From assembly GCF_000801105.2 (NCBI RefSeq), contig NC_079519.1:15019828-15083827 (forward strand): a stretch of 64,000 bases of DNA. Direction: 5' to 3'. This DNA comes from Raphanus sativus (lineage: Eukaryota; Streptophyta; Magnoliopsida; Brassicales; Brassicaceae). The notes under the pieces were generated by a model, which saw nothing but the letters and a program-made list of their open reading frames with translations, was not told the origin of the DNA and made no database searches. Both the position numbers and the translations under genes were made by a program. Positions 41,941 to 52,632 of this stretch are shown piece by piece. Within the stretch, counting starts at the first letter, position 1, and the number at the start of each line of letters is the position of its first letter.

Positions 41941-44900
41941 CACTTACCATAGCAAACTGCTTGGTCAAGCGAATATTAGTAGACAATGGGAGCTCCAGCA
42001 ACATAATCTTCCATTCGGCCTTCCCCAGCCTAGGGTTGGAACCTACAGCTCTAATTAGAAAGGCGACTCCCCTTGTAGGCTTCAGCGGAGAGGTCAAGCA
42101 AACCTTAGGAGAGGTCTTTCTCCCTGTGGACGTCGAGGGGACAAATCAGGCCACGAAGTTCCTAGTTGTCGATTGCTCCTCATCGTATAATGTGATACTA
42201 GGAAGGCCTTGGATCCATTGATATGGGAGCTGTACATTCGACTTTGCATCAACTGGTCAAATTCCCAACTCCCTGGGGCATCAAGGCGGTCAAAGGAGAT
42301 CAGGAGAATGTCAGGTCCTGCTACCAGACTACTTTAAAGGGAAAGACCCAAGTCTTATAGCAATTACAGAAGAAGCATCCGGCCCCGCATACTGAAGAGC
42401 CGGAGGTGGAAGAAATGGATGAGGTCCCACTCACAGAAGGGAACTTTGGTCGAAACTTAAAGATAGGCTCCAAGCTTCCGGCAGACCTGAGACGAAGATT
42501 GGTCGACTTCTTCAGATCCAACTCCGACTGCTTCGCCTGGTCCCATGAGGACATGCCTGGGATTGATCCCGACGTCATCATGCATCAACTCAAAGTGGAT
42601 CCAATGCATCCTCCCGTCAGCCAGAAGAGGAGGAAGTTCGCCCCTGAAAGGGACAAGATAATCAACAAAGAGGTCAAGAACCTACTGGATGTCGGATTCA
42701 TACGAGAGGTGCAATACCCGGAATGGTTAGCTAATGTAGTGGTCGTCAGGAAGAAGAACGGGAAGTGGAGAGTCTGTATCGACTTCACGGATCTTAATAA
42801 ATCCTGTCCTAAACACCCCTTCCCCTTGCCTCACATCGACAAGCTAGTCGATGCAACTGCTGGTCATCAGCTAATGAGTTTCATGGATGCATTCTCCGGA
42901 TATAACCAGATCCTAATGCATCCTGACGACCAACCTCAAGGGGCATCTACTACTACAAGGTCATGCCTTTCGGATTGAAGAACACAGGTTTGACCTATCT
43001 GAGGCTCGTCAACATGATGTTCGCCGATCAGTTAGGGCAGACCATGGAGGTCTATATTGATGATATGCTGGTAAAATCCCTGGACGCTGAGGACCATATC
43101 TCGCACCTTCAACAAGCCTTCACCACTCTCAGGAGGTACAACATGAAGCTAAACCCTTCAAAGTGCTCGTTCGGGGTATGCTCTAGAAAGTTCCTACGGT
43201 ATATAGTCACCCACAGGGGCATTGAAGCAAACCCAGAACAGGTGAGAGCAATCCAGGTGATACATTCCCCTCGCAACGTCAAGGAGGTACAAAGACTAAC
43301 AGGAAGGATGGCCGCCCTGAGCAGATTCATCTCCAGGCTGTCCGACAAATCGCATGCCTTCTTTGAAACCTTGAAGGACCCCAAGGACTTCCAATGGACC
43401 GATAAATGTGAGCAAGCCCTATCCGATCTCAAGGCCTATCTCACTACTCCACCTCTCCTCTCAAAACCTTTGGAAGGAGAAGTCCTATTGCTTTATCTGG
43501 CGGTATCGAGCATGCAGTCAGCGCGGTCCTGGTAAGGGAAGAAGGAAGGAAACAACATCCTATCTCCTACGTGAGAAAATCTTTACTAGACGCGGAGACC
43601 CGCTATAGTCACCTTGAAAAGTTAGCCCTCGCCTTGGTTAACGCTGCTCGAAAGCTACGCCCCTACTTCCAGGCTCATCAAAACGTGGTGGTCACCTCCT
43701 TCCCCATCAAAGCAGTCATTCATAAGCTGGAAGTGTCTGGACAACTAACAAAATGGGCTATAGAGCTGGGGGAGTACGGTGTGATCTTCCGGCCTGCAAC
43801 AGCCATCAAATCGGAAGTCCTAGCAGATTTCGTAGCCGAATTCTCTCATGTCATGCTTCCAGCTTTGGAACAAGAAGTAAAGCTTTGTGATAGCGAAGGG
43901 GAGAAAGGCGAATGGACACTATACGTTGATGGGTCTAGTAACCTAAGGGGCGCAGGCGTGGGACTAGTCCTAACTTCCCCTACGGGGGAATCAGCCTCAA
44001 GGGCCGTACGATGCAACTTCAAAGCAACGAACAATGAAGCTGAATACGAAGTTTTAATAGCAGGGCTGACATTTCCCAAACAGATGGGAGTAGAAGACAT
44101 CCAGGTCTTCAGCGACTCACAACTGATCATAAGCCAAGTCCAAGGAGACTACCAGGCGAAAGATCTGAGTATGATCAGGTACCTATCTGTGGCTTAGCGA
44201 TTACTCGACAGGTTCCGACACTGTAAGCTCACCCAGATCCCTAGGGAGCACAAGTCCCAGGCCGACGCTCTAGCTAATCTAGGGTCCCCCCTAGAAACTA
44301 CAAGTCATATGAGCATCCCACTACTAGTACTCCAATGGCCCGCAACCGAAAAGGAGACGGAGCCTGAAGAAGTATCCGTAGTAGACGAAGGAGAGACCTG
44401 GATGACTCCCATCATTAGCTATCTGAGGTACGACACCTTACCTGAGGATCGAGACGAAAGTCGGAAGATAAGGCGCCAAGCTGCCAGGTACTGCTTTTCC
44501 GAGGGGAAACTATACCCAAGATCCTTTTCAGGACCCTATCTACGATGTCTTACCCCTAGAGAAGCCGCCAGGATACTAGAAGAGCTTCACGAGGGAGAGT
44601 GTGGTTCCCATTCTAGTGGTCGGAGTTAGGTACTCAGAGCCAGAAAGGCTAGATATTACTGGCCAACCATGGCGAGGGACTCTCTCAAACATGCCAAGCT
44701 CTGTAGCCAATGCCAGAAACACGGGCCAGTCTCTAATCTTCCACCAGAGAACCTCAAATCTCTAAGTTCTCCTTGGCCCTTCCGAAAGTTGGGCATGGAC
44801 ATCGTGGAGAAATTCCCTATGGCACCGGGACAAAAGATCTTTCTCCTAGTCGTGACCGATTACTTCACGAATTGGGTAGAAGCTGAAGCACTAGCCAAGA

Positions 44901-45633
44901 TAACGGATCTTTAGATCAGGAAATTCCTATGGACCAATGTGATCACACGCTTCGGAACTCCCCATTAGATCGTCACAGACAACGGACCCAGTTCACGAGC
45001 TACAACTTCCGAAAGTTCTGCAAGGATTAGAATATCAAGCTTTCCTATTCAGCACCACGACATCCCCAATCTAACGGTCAAGCCGAATCCACTAATAAGA
45101 CAGTGGTGAATATGCTTAAGAAGCACCTATAAGACGCCCATGGGCGATGGGCAGAAGAGCTACATGGAGTACTCTGTGCGTATCAGACAACCCCGAAGAC
45201 GGCTACCCAGGAGACTCCCTTCTCGCTTGTCTATGGTGCTGAAGCGGTGATACCCACGGAGGTGCACATAAGGACCACGGTCTCTTAATTCCTCTCCCAG
45301 GAGGAGAACAACGAGCTAATGTCCCTAAGTCTAGACCTACTCGATGAAAAGAGGGAGGCGGCCCGCCATAGAAATGCGTCCTACAAGTTGAAAATAGCCA
45401 AGAGCTATAACAAGAAGGTCAGATCCAGAACCTTCCAGAAAGGGGACTGGGTCCTAAGGTGAGTCTTTGACCACACAAGATAGAAATCAGCCGGAGAACT
45501 TGCTCCTTGATGGGAGGGTCCCTATAAGGTAATAGAGGTGCAAGAGGCAGGAGCCTATAACCTGGAAGACAACGACGGTAAGGTCCAACCCAACTGCTGG
45601 AATGCCTTGCACCTCAAATTCTATCACTTCTAA
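41941..45633 (+). pseudogene. pol: Tat-type pol with two RNase H domains (B1)
   Basis: Protease: ILVDNGSSSNIIF near 41970 and [11 protein letters not shown] near 42190. RT: WRVCIDFTDLNKSCPKH near 42768 and the catalytic YIDDMLVKS near 43053, with a frameshift near 42935. A first, Ty3-type RNase H lies around 43480-43790. A second, archaeal-type RNase H follows (LYVDGSSNLRGAGVGLVL; NNEAEYEVLIAGLTF; FSDSQLIISQ; 43920-44170), the hallmark of the Tat lineage. Integrase (44640-45480): HCCQ-type finger remnant, Asp in LGMDIVEKF, Asp near 44980, Glu near 45087. The C-terminus ends WNALHLKFYHF with TAA at about 45631. Several stops (44197, 44630, 44912, 45288) and shifts: dead. Confidence 0.85.
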
Positions 45634-46360
45634 AGTAAGGTCCCCGGATCAGCTTTATATACTACTACTATTATTACAATATATTTAAGTACACTGGTTT
45701 CCTACTCCTATGTATGCGATAACGCCTCCGGACTAAGCTTATAGAATACATTATTAGTTACGGGTAAAGGGGTTATAGGAACTCCAATGTACTTAAATGG
45801 GCATACTAGCTAGGTCAGGTCCTAAGGGACCTTAGAACTCAGCAAACCTTATATATACTAGTGAGACTACTCACATGGGTGTATGACATATAAGGAAAAG
45901 GTCTGATCAACCCTATTACATTTTCTGCACCTCGGGCCCTGCGTAAAGGCTATTAGTCCAAAAGTTACGTGGGGACCACCGTATTAGTGCTACCCAAACC
46001 CTGTGCTAAAGACGCTACGAGCTAAATACACGCAGGGGGCATGACGTACACTGCAAAGTACTGTAATCAGATGCTGACGGCTGATATACAGGGAGCAAAT
46101 GTGCGAAAATACCGCTTAGCACCAAAAATTAATACTTATCCAGACGTGGAAAGTAGTGTGTCTGGTGTGAAGTCGCTCTGCGGGGTAGGTCCACGCCAGA
46201 CCATAGTAAGTCTGAGTGTGACCTTTTCTGCAGAAAGTTAGAGTGCAGCATTGAGATTCATAAGAGTGGCCTATACCTCCGGGTGGCAGAGTGCGGTTTC
46301 TCAATAACAGATCGGTAGTGGTTCCCCATGGGAAGCAGAATACGATCACAAACCTCCCAT
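45634..46360 (+). mobile_element. Conserved hinge block after pol (B1)
   Basis: Noncoding counterpart of 6541-7275. It includes CTTTTCTGCAGAAAG (about 46222), the site where LTRs are joined in the tandem array. A 66-codon frame (46041-46241) is open but shows no selection between copies. Confidence 0.65.
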
Positions 46361-46367
46361 AACGCAT

Positions 46368-46875
46368 ATGGCCTCAGTGTCTATGACGAACCTCAGGGTT
46401 CAGTACGGCCTCATGGTCTATATAATAACCTCTGGGTTCAGTACGGCCTCAGGGTCTATAAAAGAGCCTCAGGGTTCAATAGAGCCTCCGGGTCTGTAAG
46501 GAATCTCTGGATTCAAGATCACCTAAGGGTTGATCAAGGGCCTTCGGGTCTAATTGATCTTCGGATCTGATAAGAACCTCAGGGTTCAAGGATCTTTGAA
46601 TCCAAATACCAACCTTCGGGTTTGCCAAGAACCTCAGGGTTCAAAAGCATCAACCTCCGGGTTCGAGGTATCCATCGGGTTTAATCACGGTCCCCGGATC
46701 TAAGGATTAAACCCCAACACTCAGAAACCTCAGGGTTCAATGAGCAAACCTTCGGGTTCAATAAAACGGCTTTCGGGCCTAGGTAAGGGACCTCAGGGTT
46801 CAAGGCCATAAGAACTTCCGGGTTCTAGGGCTCAAGAACTCCATGCTTCAAACCAAGATAGAACTCTAGAGTTCT
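46368..46875 (+). ncRNA. Array of about twenty YNNG-loop hairpins (B1)
   Basis: Candidate structured RNA. Perfect examples: GAACC-TCAG-GGTTC (46388, 46574, 46628), GAATC-TCTG-GATTC (46501), GATC-TTCG-GATC (46556), AACC-TTCG-GGTT (46611, 46747), AACC-TCCG-GGTT (46651), AGAACTCTAGAGTTCT (46860). With G-T pairs on this strand: GAGCC-TCAG-GGTTC (46465), GGACC-TCAG-GGTTC (46789), AGAACT-TCCG-GGTTCT (46811), GGCT-TTCG-GGCC (46768), GGCC-TCAG-GGTC (46446). Spacing is about 18-20 bp at first, wider later. Stems differ while pairing stays, and loops are mostly T-N-N-G. One unit (GGATC-TTTG-AATCC) has a C-A mismatch. No protein is encoded. Confidence 0.6.
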
Positions 46876-47240
46876 AAGCAAGGATCTTTCATTCCAAAAC
46901 TAAAACTCAGGTTTTTAATAATGGAATACAAGGTCTAACGCTTTTCTAATCATTTCAGGGTTCAGTCAATTTACTAACAGGATCCAGGTCCTAGACATTG
47001 ATACCCATCCAAGGGGTCAACCCTTACAGGGGTCCGGCCCTCACAAGGGGTCAATTCTTTCAAGGGTCCATCCCTTCCCACAAATCAACGCGTCTACCTA
47101 AACGTCCTTGCATTCTGAAGATACGAAGTTTGCTCGACAAGGACTGTACCCCTAAGCTGTCAACACAGTACAAGCTTGTTATTCTAGGCCCCACAATTCC
47201 GCCTAGGAGATTGTGCTCCTTCCAAAGAGACTTGTGCTAA
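46876..47240 (+). mobile_element. Hinge end next to the antisense ORF (B1)
   Basis: Noncoding. It continues with CCCTTACAGGGG/CCCTCACAAGGGG-type units (47020-47080), less clearly paired. It corresponds to 5800-5950 in B3. Confidence 0.5.
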
Positions 47241-48610
47241 AAGCCCCTATGAACCGTTCTAATCGGAAGATAGTGCTGGAGAGTTATGAAGGCATGAATC
47301 CAAGAAGTGAATACAACAGAAAAAGGCGAAAACGATAAGTATTATTATTATGCTATCAGATGTCCTTATTCGGCTACAAAATCATCAAAAGCCCGGGGAA
47401 AGAAATTATAATATAGTATAAAGCATAAACAGAAAAAACACTTCAGGGCTTCGTGTGATACGGTGTCGGAGGAAAAGCATCAAGTCCACCTCTCCCATTC
47501 ACCGAACCTTGGACAGGCCCTCCAACAGGTCCTTAGCGGTTGATATTCCTCTCCGACCACTCCTTCAAGAGCTCCCAACCGGCTTGTTCACGGACCCGCT
47601 GCACGGTCAAAGCTTGATGAGTTATCACCTCTCGAAGCTGGTTACGAAGGAAGCAGATCTCCTCGTGCGGAGAAACACGCCGGCGTGGACCAAACAATCT
47701 GTTATTTCTCTCATTCCTTAAGGTCGAGGAAGTCACAACTGAGGAGACAAAAGAAGGCGATGCATAAAACCGTCTCCTCTGAGGATTGGCCCTACAATAT
47801 TCATTGTACACTGATGATATTGAAGCTCCAGGAATCCCACCTAAAAGTCAGCAGAGCAAAGGGTCAGAATCATTTTTGTGACTGTTTAAGAGAAGGAAAA
47901 GCCGTCTTACCCCAAATACGACTATGGCGTAGAGACATCCGACTCATCAAAAATAGAATCCAACGGTACCGCCTAGGAATACCTTTTGCCAGCTTTACCA
48001 TAACCTCCCCAGCAGGGAATACCGGCCGGAAGACCTCTGCAAAAACACTAATTAAGGTGGGATAGCAACGCAAAAGTTATTTTAAAAATAAAAAGAGGTA
48101 TGCCGACGGATCGCAAAAGAGAGGGTAGCACGGAGCACCGTTAACCTTATGAACACATATCTCCTGTTCCGAAAGTCGTTTGAAGGGAAACTCCTCCGGA
48201 CTCCCCTAGGAGGTTCGTCTACCAAAGGTTCACCGTCACGAGACCAGATCTGATAAAAACCCTTCTTATTCGATAAGGGAAGGAAGGAGTAGGAGTACAA
48301 AATTTCAGGTAGTCTGAAGGGAATACTATGAAATTCACCCAACACTTGAATCGCCATTAGGGTACGCCACGTTGCTGGCGTGAGCTGCGAAAGAGAGACC
48401 CCAAAGTAAGACCCTACTTCCGCGAACAGGGAAGGAATGTCCCCCCCCCTGAAGCCTGCTTCTAGGTACGCCTCGAAGATGGCTATCTCGTCGGTACCGC
48501 CACCAATTCGACCGCACATCGTAGTTCCACCGAGTCAGGAAGAGAATACTTCCTATGGATTCCGATCAGATCTTCCTGCCTGATGTCCGATATCGGACCA
48601 TCCTCGTCTT
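47241..48610 (-). pseudogene. Tat-B antisense ORF, second type (B1)
   Basis: On the minus strand, starting near MCGRIGGGTDEIAIFEAYLE (48519). The globular part is FFGVSLSQLTP-like, then TWRTLMAIQVLGEFH, IPFRLPEILYSYSFLPLS, GFYQIWSRDGEPLVDEPPRG and NRRYVF (48480-48180). A coiled-coil C-terminal part follows (HEEICFLRNQLREVITHQAL, QAGWELLKEW; 47811-47533). Intron-like gaps and shifts separate the parts. It is homologous to the unit 1 ORF in layout and in EAF/EAY-E-GFRGD and SQL-P-WR-LIAIQ motifs, yet far more diverged than the LTRs and hinge. Resembles Brassicaceae hypothetical retrotransposon proteins from memory. Confidence 0.65.
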
Positions 48611-49079
48611 CGTTACCGAAAGAACAAAAGCGACGCTGCCGCAAGGGTGATGGTTCTGACTCGGGTCTATATCATTGAAAGGCGCCAGACCATCCGTATA
48701 TATATCTGGAAGAATTTTCCATTTAACCACCAAAGGGGAAAGGAAAATCGGCAAAAAAATGTTCATCAAGAAAAAAAGGAAGGAAGGGAAAATCGAAAAA
48801 TTTCCTATATTTCTTTGCCAGAAAATTTCCAAAAAATCGTGCCAAGGAGATCTCGCCGTCAAAGGCTTTCGGCATAGCGGCTAAGGTTTCTCCTTGTTTC
48901 CTTTTTTACGATAAGATGCTCGTTCTACAGTGTGGATCGTACTCCACTAAATTATCTCAATCCTCATCAAGGGTCCCAGCCTGATTCACTGCAAGGTGCC
49001 CAAGAGAAAACTACCAAGATTCAAGAATCACAAGTTATCCCTTGATTTCCACGAGCAAATCAAGGAATAAGGGGCAAAC
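48611..49079 (-). mobile_element. Antisense ORF upstream region and polypurine tract (B1)
   Basis: Noncoding. On the minus strand there is a TATATATACGG stretch (about 48695-48705) before the antisense ORF, a possible promoter. At 49060-49079 the plus strand reads AAGGAATAAGGGGCAAAC, the polypurine tract before the 3' LTR. Confidence 0.55.
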
Positions 49080-49520
49080 TGTTGGGGAAAAATATCCGGG
49101 CATAAGTTTTTTTCCAGCTTCCGGATAGGCCCACAACTTCCGGACCCTTGCCCAAGAAGAAACAAGGGGCCGACCCCTGCCTTAGGTCCGACCCCCTTGA
49201 TCGGACCGATCCCTGAAGCAAAATAGAAGTTTTCCGCCTAAGGAGAAACTTCCATTTTTCCAATTATGGAAGAGTTGTATTACTGGAAGCCGACATCTAC
49301 AACTATAAAAGGGGAGCCCAAACCCTAGAATAAGGGATCTACAATTTGAGACTTAGAGATTAGAGTTTGGGCGACTAGAACTAGGGTTTATACACCAATA
49401 CGTTGTAGTCCCTAAGAATATGCTCAAAAACATCTCTTTGCTCTCGATTTACAACTCTCTCATACAAACTCTCTAGTGTTCCGTAGTACTAAAACGATCC
49501 TACACAAAAATACCCTAACA
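49080..49520 (+). mobile_element. 3' LTR of B1
   Basis: TGTTGGGG...CCCTAACA, 441 bp, followed by the CTTAT target copy (49521-49525). This confirms B1 as one 9837 bp insertion, 39684-49520. Confidence 0.95.
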
Positions 49521-50440
49521 CTTATAGCCATCCAAAATCTCAGAGGCGAAGAGGGCCTGGCCTTGGAAGTGAGTGAGATACTCTTCGCCTATCATCTGGC
49601 TTCGATTAATGGACATGAAGGGCATTTTCATCTTCGTCCAAGATCTGGGCTTCCCATAGTTGAGGAGATTCCCAATACCGACCGTAAGGGATTGGCTTTT
49701 GGGAAGAAATGGGCAGAAAGATACGTTTTCATGACTCTCCTGGGATCTCACTACCGATGGAACTTCGTAGGTAGGAGGTTTTAGTAGATACCCCTTCTTT
49801 GAGTTCTTGTAATATAGCCTGTTTAACTTACACTCCTTTTCTTTTCCATAGGGGACTTATTCTGCTCCTGTCGAAGGTGAGGGCAACATCCTTCAGGCAC
49901 GGAAGCTCCCCCTTGAGCAACGCCGTGTAACCCATCTTATCAGTTGGGAGGTATTACGTCGTAGCAAGCTGTGGGGTAAGTTAACCCTCTGCAACAGAAT
50001 ATCCCTCTTTACAAGGCACAAGAGAAGAAGGCCTAGACGACCCGACGATAGCTTTTAAAAAGGCCAAGGATGCTATATAGGCAAGGAGGAATTCGTCCAG
50101 CAGAAATGCTTCTGACGATGGAACCCCAATCTCTGGGAATAAACATAGGATGATTAAGAGGATTGATGATTCCTACCCATCTCAAGGTGGCAGGCCCAGG
50201 GAAGGTGTAAGCACACGATCGCAACGGCCGTCGCTGACCGGATACTCATCCGGAGGATTATCTGGTGTGCTGGCTGATTTGAATGCAAACGTATTCGCAT
50301 GGATGCAGGCTCTTCCTCTAGAAAAGGACCCCTTAAGGATTATCCAGCAGGTTCAAGGCGAACTTCTTCAGGTGAGGTGCAATTAAGACCTTAAATTATG
50401 AATCCGCGGTTTATGAGGCTTGTTTTCCTACCCAGGTTCT
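49521..50440 (+). pseudogene. Antisense ORF, unit 4, right half
   Basis: Resumes the reading broken at 39683: IAIQNL, then SEILFAYHLASINGHEGHFH and ERYVFMTLLGSHYRWNFVG, to an exon end at GGTAGG (49771). The next parts match unit 1 exons 2 and 3 (SYPSQGGRPREGVSTRSQRP; LADLNANVFAWMQALPL) with the same splice-like sites (CCATAG near 49851, CAG-GTGAG near 50373, CCCAG 50435). Element B4 is inserted at 50441, just after the last acceptor (CAGGTTCT). Confidence 0.65.
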
Positions 50441-50883
50441 TGTTGGGGAAAAATATACAGGCATGAATTTTCTCCAGCTTCCGAATAAGTCCTCGACTTC
50501 CGGACCCTTGCTCAAGGAGAAACCAGGGACCGACCCCTGCCTTAGGTCCGACCCCCTTGATCTGACCGACCCCTTGAAGCAAAATAGAAGTTTTCCGCCT
50601 AAGGAGAAACTTCCATTTTTCCGATTATGGAAGAGTTCTATTACTTGAAGCTGACATCTACAACTATAAAAGGGGAGCCCAAACCTTAGAATAAGGGATC
50701 GACTAGTCGAGACTTAGAGATTAGAGTTTAGGCGACTAGAACTAGGGTTTATACACCACCAAAATGTTGTAGTCCCGATCAATAACTCAATAACATCTCT
50801 TTACTCTCGATATACAACTCTGTTATACAAATTCTCTAGTGTTCCGTAGTACTAAAATGATCCTACACAAAAATACCCAAACA
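50441..50883 (+). mobile_element. 5' LTR of Tat-B element B4
   Basis: TGTTGGGGAAAAATATAC...ATACCCAAACA, 443 bp, with TATAAAAGGGG near 50664, followed by the primer site GTTTGGCGCTAGAAGGAGG (50884-50904). The 3' LTR is not in the window because A5 cuts the element. Confidence 0.9.
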
Positions 50884-50904
50884 GTTTGGCGCTAGAAGGA
50901 GGGT

Positions 50905-52632
50905 AGTGATCCAACTACGTGACAATTTCACTAGAAGACGATACTAACCAAGCAGAGATGACTCTGGGGGAGATCGTCTCCTCAACAAGCTCGAGTTTCT
51001 TCAAAGTCAGGTTACCGATCTCCACAAAGCTCGGGAGACAACACCCGAAGGTCCTGAACTTCTCCTCGAAGTTCAAACCCTAAAAGACCAACTTGGAGAA
51101 CACTCCAAGCAACTACAGCAGAGCGCCGAGAAGCTAGACGCCATGGAAGCAGAGAATCTTGTCCTCCGACAAGAGAACCATACCCTCGGTGAAACTAGCA
51201 ACAAGCGAAAGCGGTTCCGAACTAGGGTTCGACCCAGGGCTTCACTCAACACTCCACGTGATGGTGAAGGAACACCTCATCGACCCGTCTCCGTCGACAA
51301 CGAACCCGAAGGACGAGAAGCTGCAAACGATGGGACCCGTGTGCAAGTGGATAGCGGTTCCGATACAGAGGACGAAGAGTACTCACCCGATGATCCCAGG
51401 ATCTCAGATCCGGCTCTAGCAGCCTACTTAGAAAGCGTGGTCGACACCATTCAATCTATGGTAGAAAGGCTCCAAGGGGTAGCTCCTCCTATTCGGAGAA
51501 GTAATCAGGTGTCCTACTCCGATACACCTTTCGTGGAAGAGATTACTTCGGTGGAGATGCCACGAAAGTTCTCCTTCCCGAGCATAAAGATGTATGAAGG
51601 TACTGGGAATCCTGACAATCATATCGCCCAGTACAAGTAACGCATGCTAGCAGTAGCAATCCCTCGGGACGCACGGGAAGCTACCATGTGCAAGGGATTC
51701 GGATCAACCTTGACTGGCCCCGCTCTCCAATGGTACATCATTCTTCCTACCAAGTCCATCAAGTCCTTTGCAGCCCTTAGCGACAAGTTTGTGGAGCAAT
51801 TTGCTAGTAGTCGCAACCTAGAGAAGAACTCAGACGACCTCTATGAAGTCCTTCAGCATAGGAAGGAACCCCTTCGCTCCTACATAGCACGCTTCAACCA
51901 AGAGAAGGTGGCTATCCCTGAGTGCAACGCTGATACGGCTATCTTAGCCTTCAAGCGGGGTCTACTCCAAGAGGGAGATCTCTACAAGGAGCTGATCAAA
52001 TACAAGTGCAGGACTATGGAGGACGTATTGTCTCGTGCTTGGGCTCAAGTAAGGTGGGAAGAAGATGTTGGTAGTAGGGCCAAAGCCTGTCCGAAGTACG
52101 ATCAGAAGTCCTCAAAGCCAACTAGGAATGATCGTGACGTGCCCTCTCATCCAAGTCCGCTAGGGAGACTAGTAACCCGAGCAGGGGCAGGTACCAACAT
52201 CGACCCTTGCCTAGATCCGAGGGGATGATGCTATCCACTTGGCCCGATATCTCTCATCTTGCGATATCCAAACCGAAACTGATCGGTGTCCTACGACAAA
52301 TGGGTCCTCAAGTCAAGTGGCCTCCTAAGATGAAGGCCGTAGAGGCTAATCGAAACCCCAAGCGATGGTGCGAGTTCCATAGTGACCATGGTCACACTAC
52401 GGAGGATTGCATAGCCCTTAAGATGGAAGTCGCCGAGCTCCTCAAGAAAGGCTACCTAAGGGAGTTCCTCTCAGATAAGGCCAAGAACCTTCTAAACAAG
52501 GAAGGTCCCGATCTCCCTACCGAAGCAGCTCCCGCATTGCCACCACAACAAGACCGAGTGATCCATGTCATCACAGGCGGATCAGAGGTAAGCAGAATCA
52601 GTAGTGCCGCTGCCAAGAGAAGTACTCGCAAC
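50905..52632 (+). pseudogene. gag: Tat-type gag, truncated (B4)
   Basis: Same protein as B1 gag, better preserved in the middle: DTEDEEYSPDD, VEEITSVEMPRKFSFPSIKM, PALQWYIILPTKSIKSFAAL, LYEVLQHRKEPLRSYIARFN, and knuckle CEFHSDHGHTTEDC near 52360. A frameshift near 50980, TAA at 51638-51640 and a shift near 52150 inactivate it. It ends at 52632 (KRSTRN), where Tat-A element A5 is inserted; GCAAC (52628-52632) is the presumed left target copy. Confidence 0.85.

Noticed and set aside
46650..46675. GGTTCGA resembling a tRNA T-arm
   Set aside because: No acceptor stem, anticodon arm or A/B box spacing nearby; it is one unit of the hairpin array.
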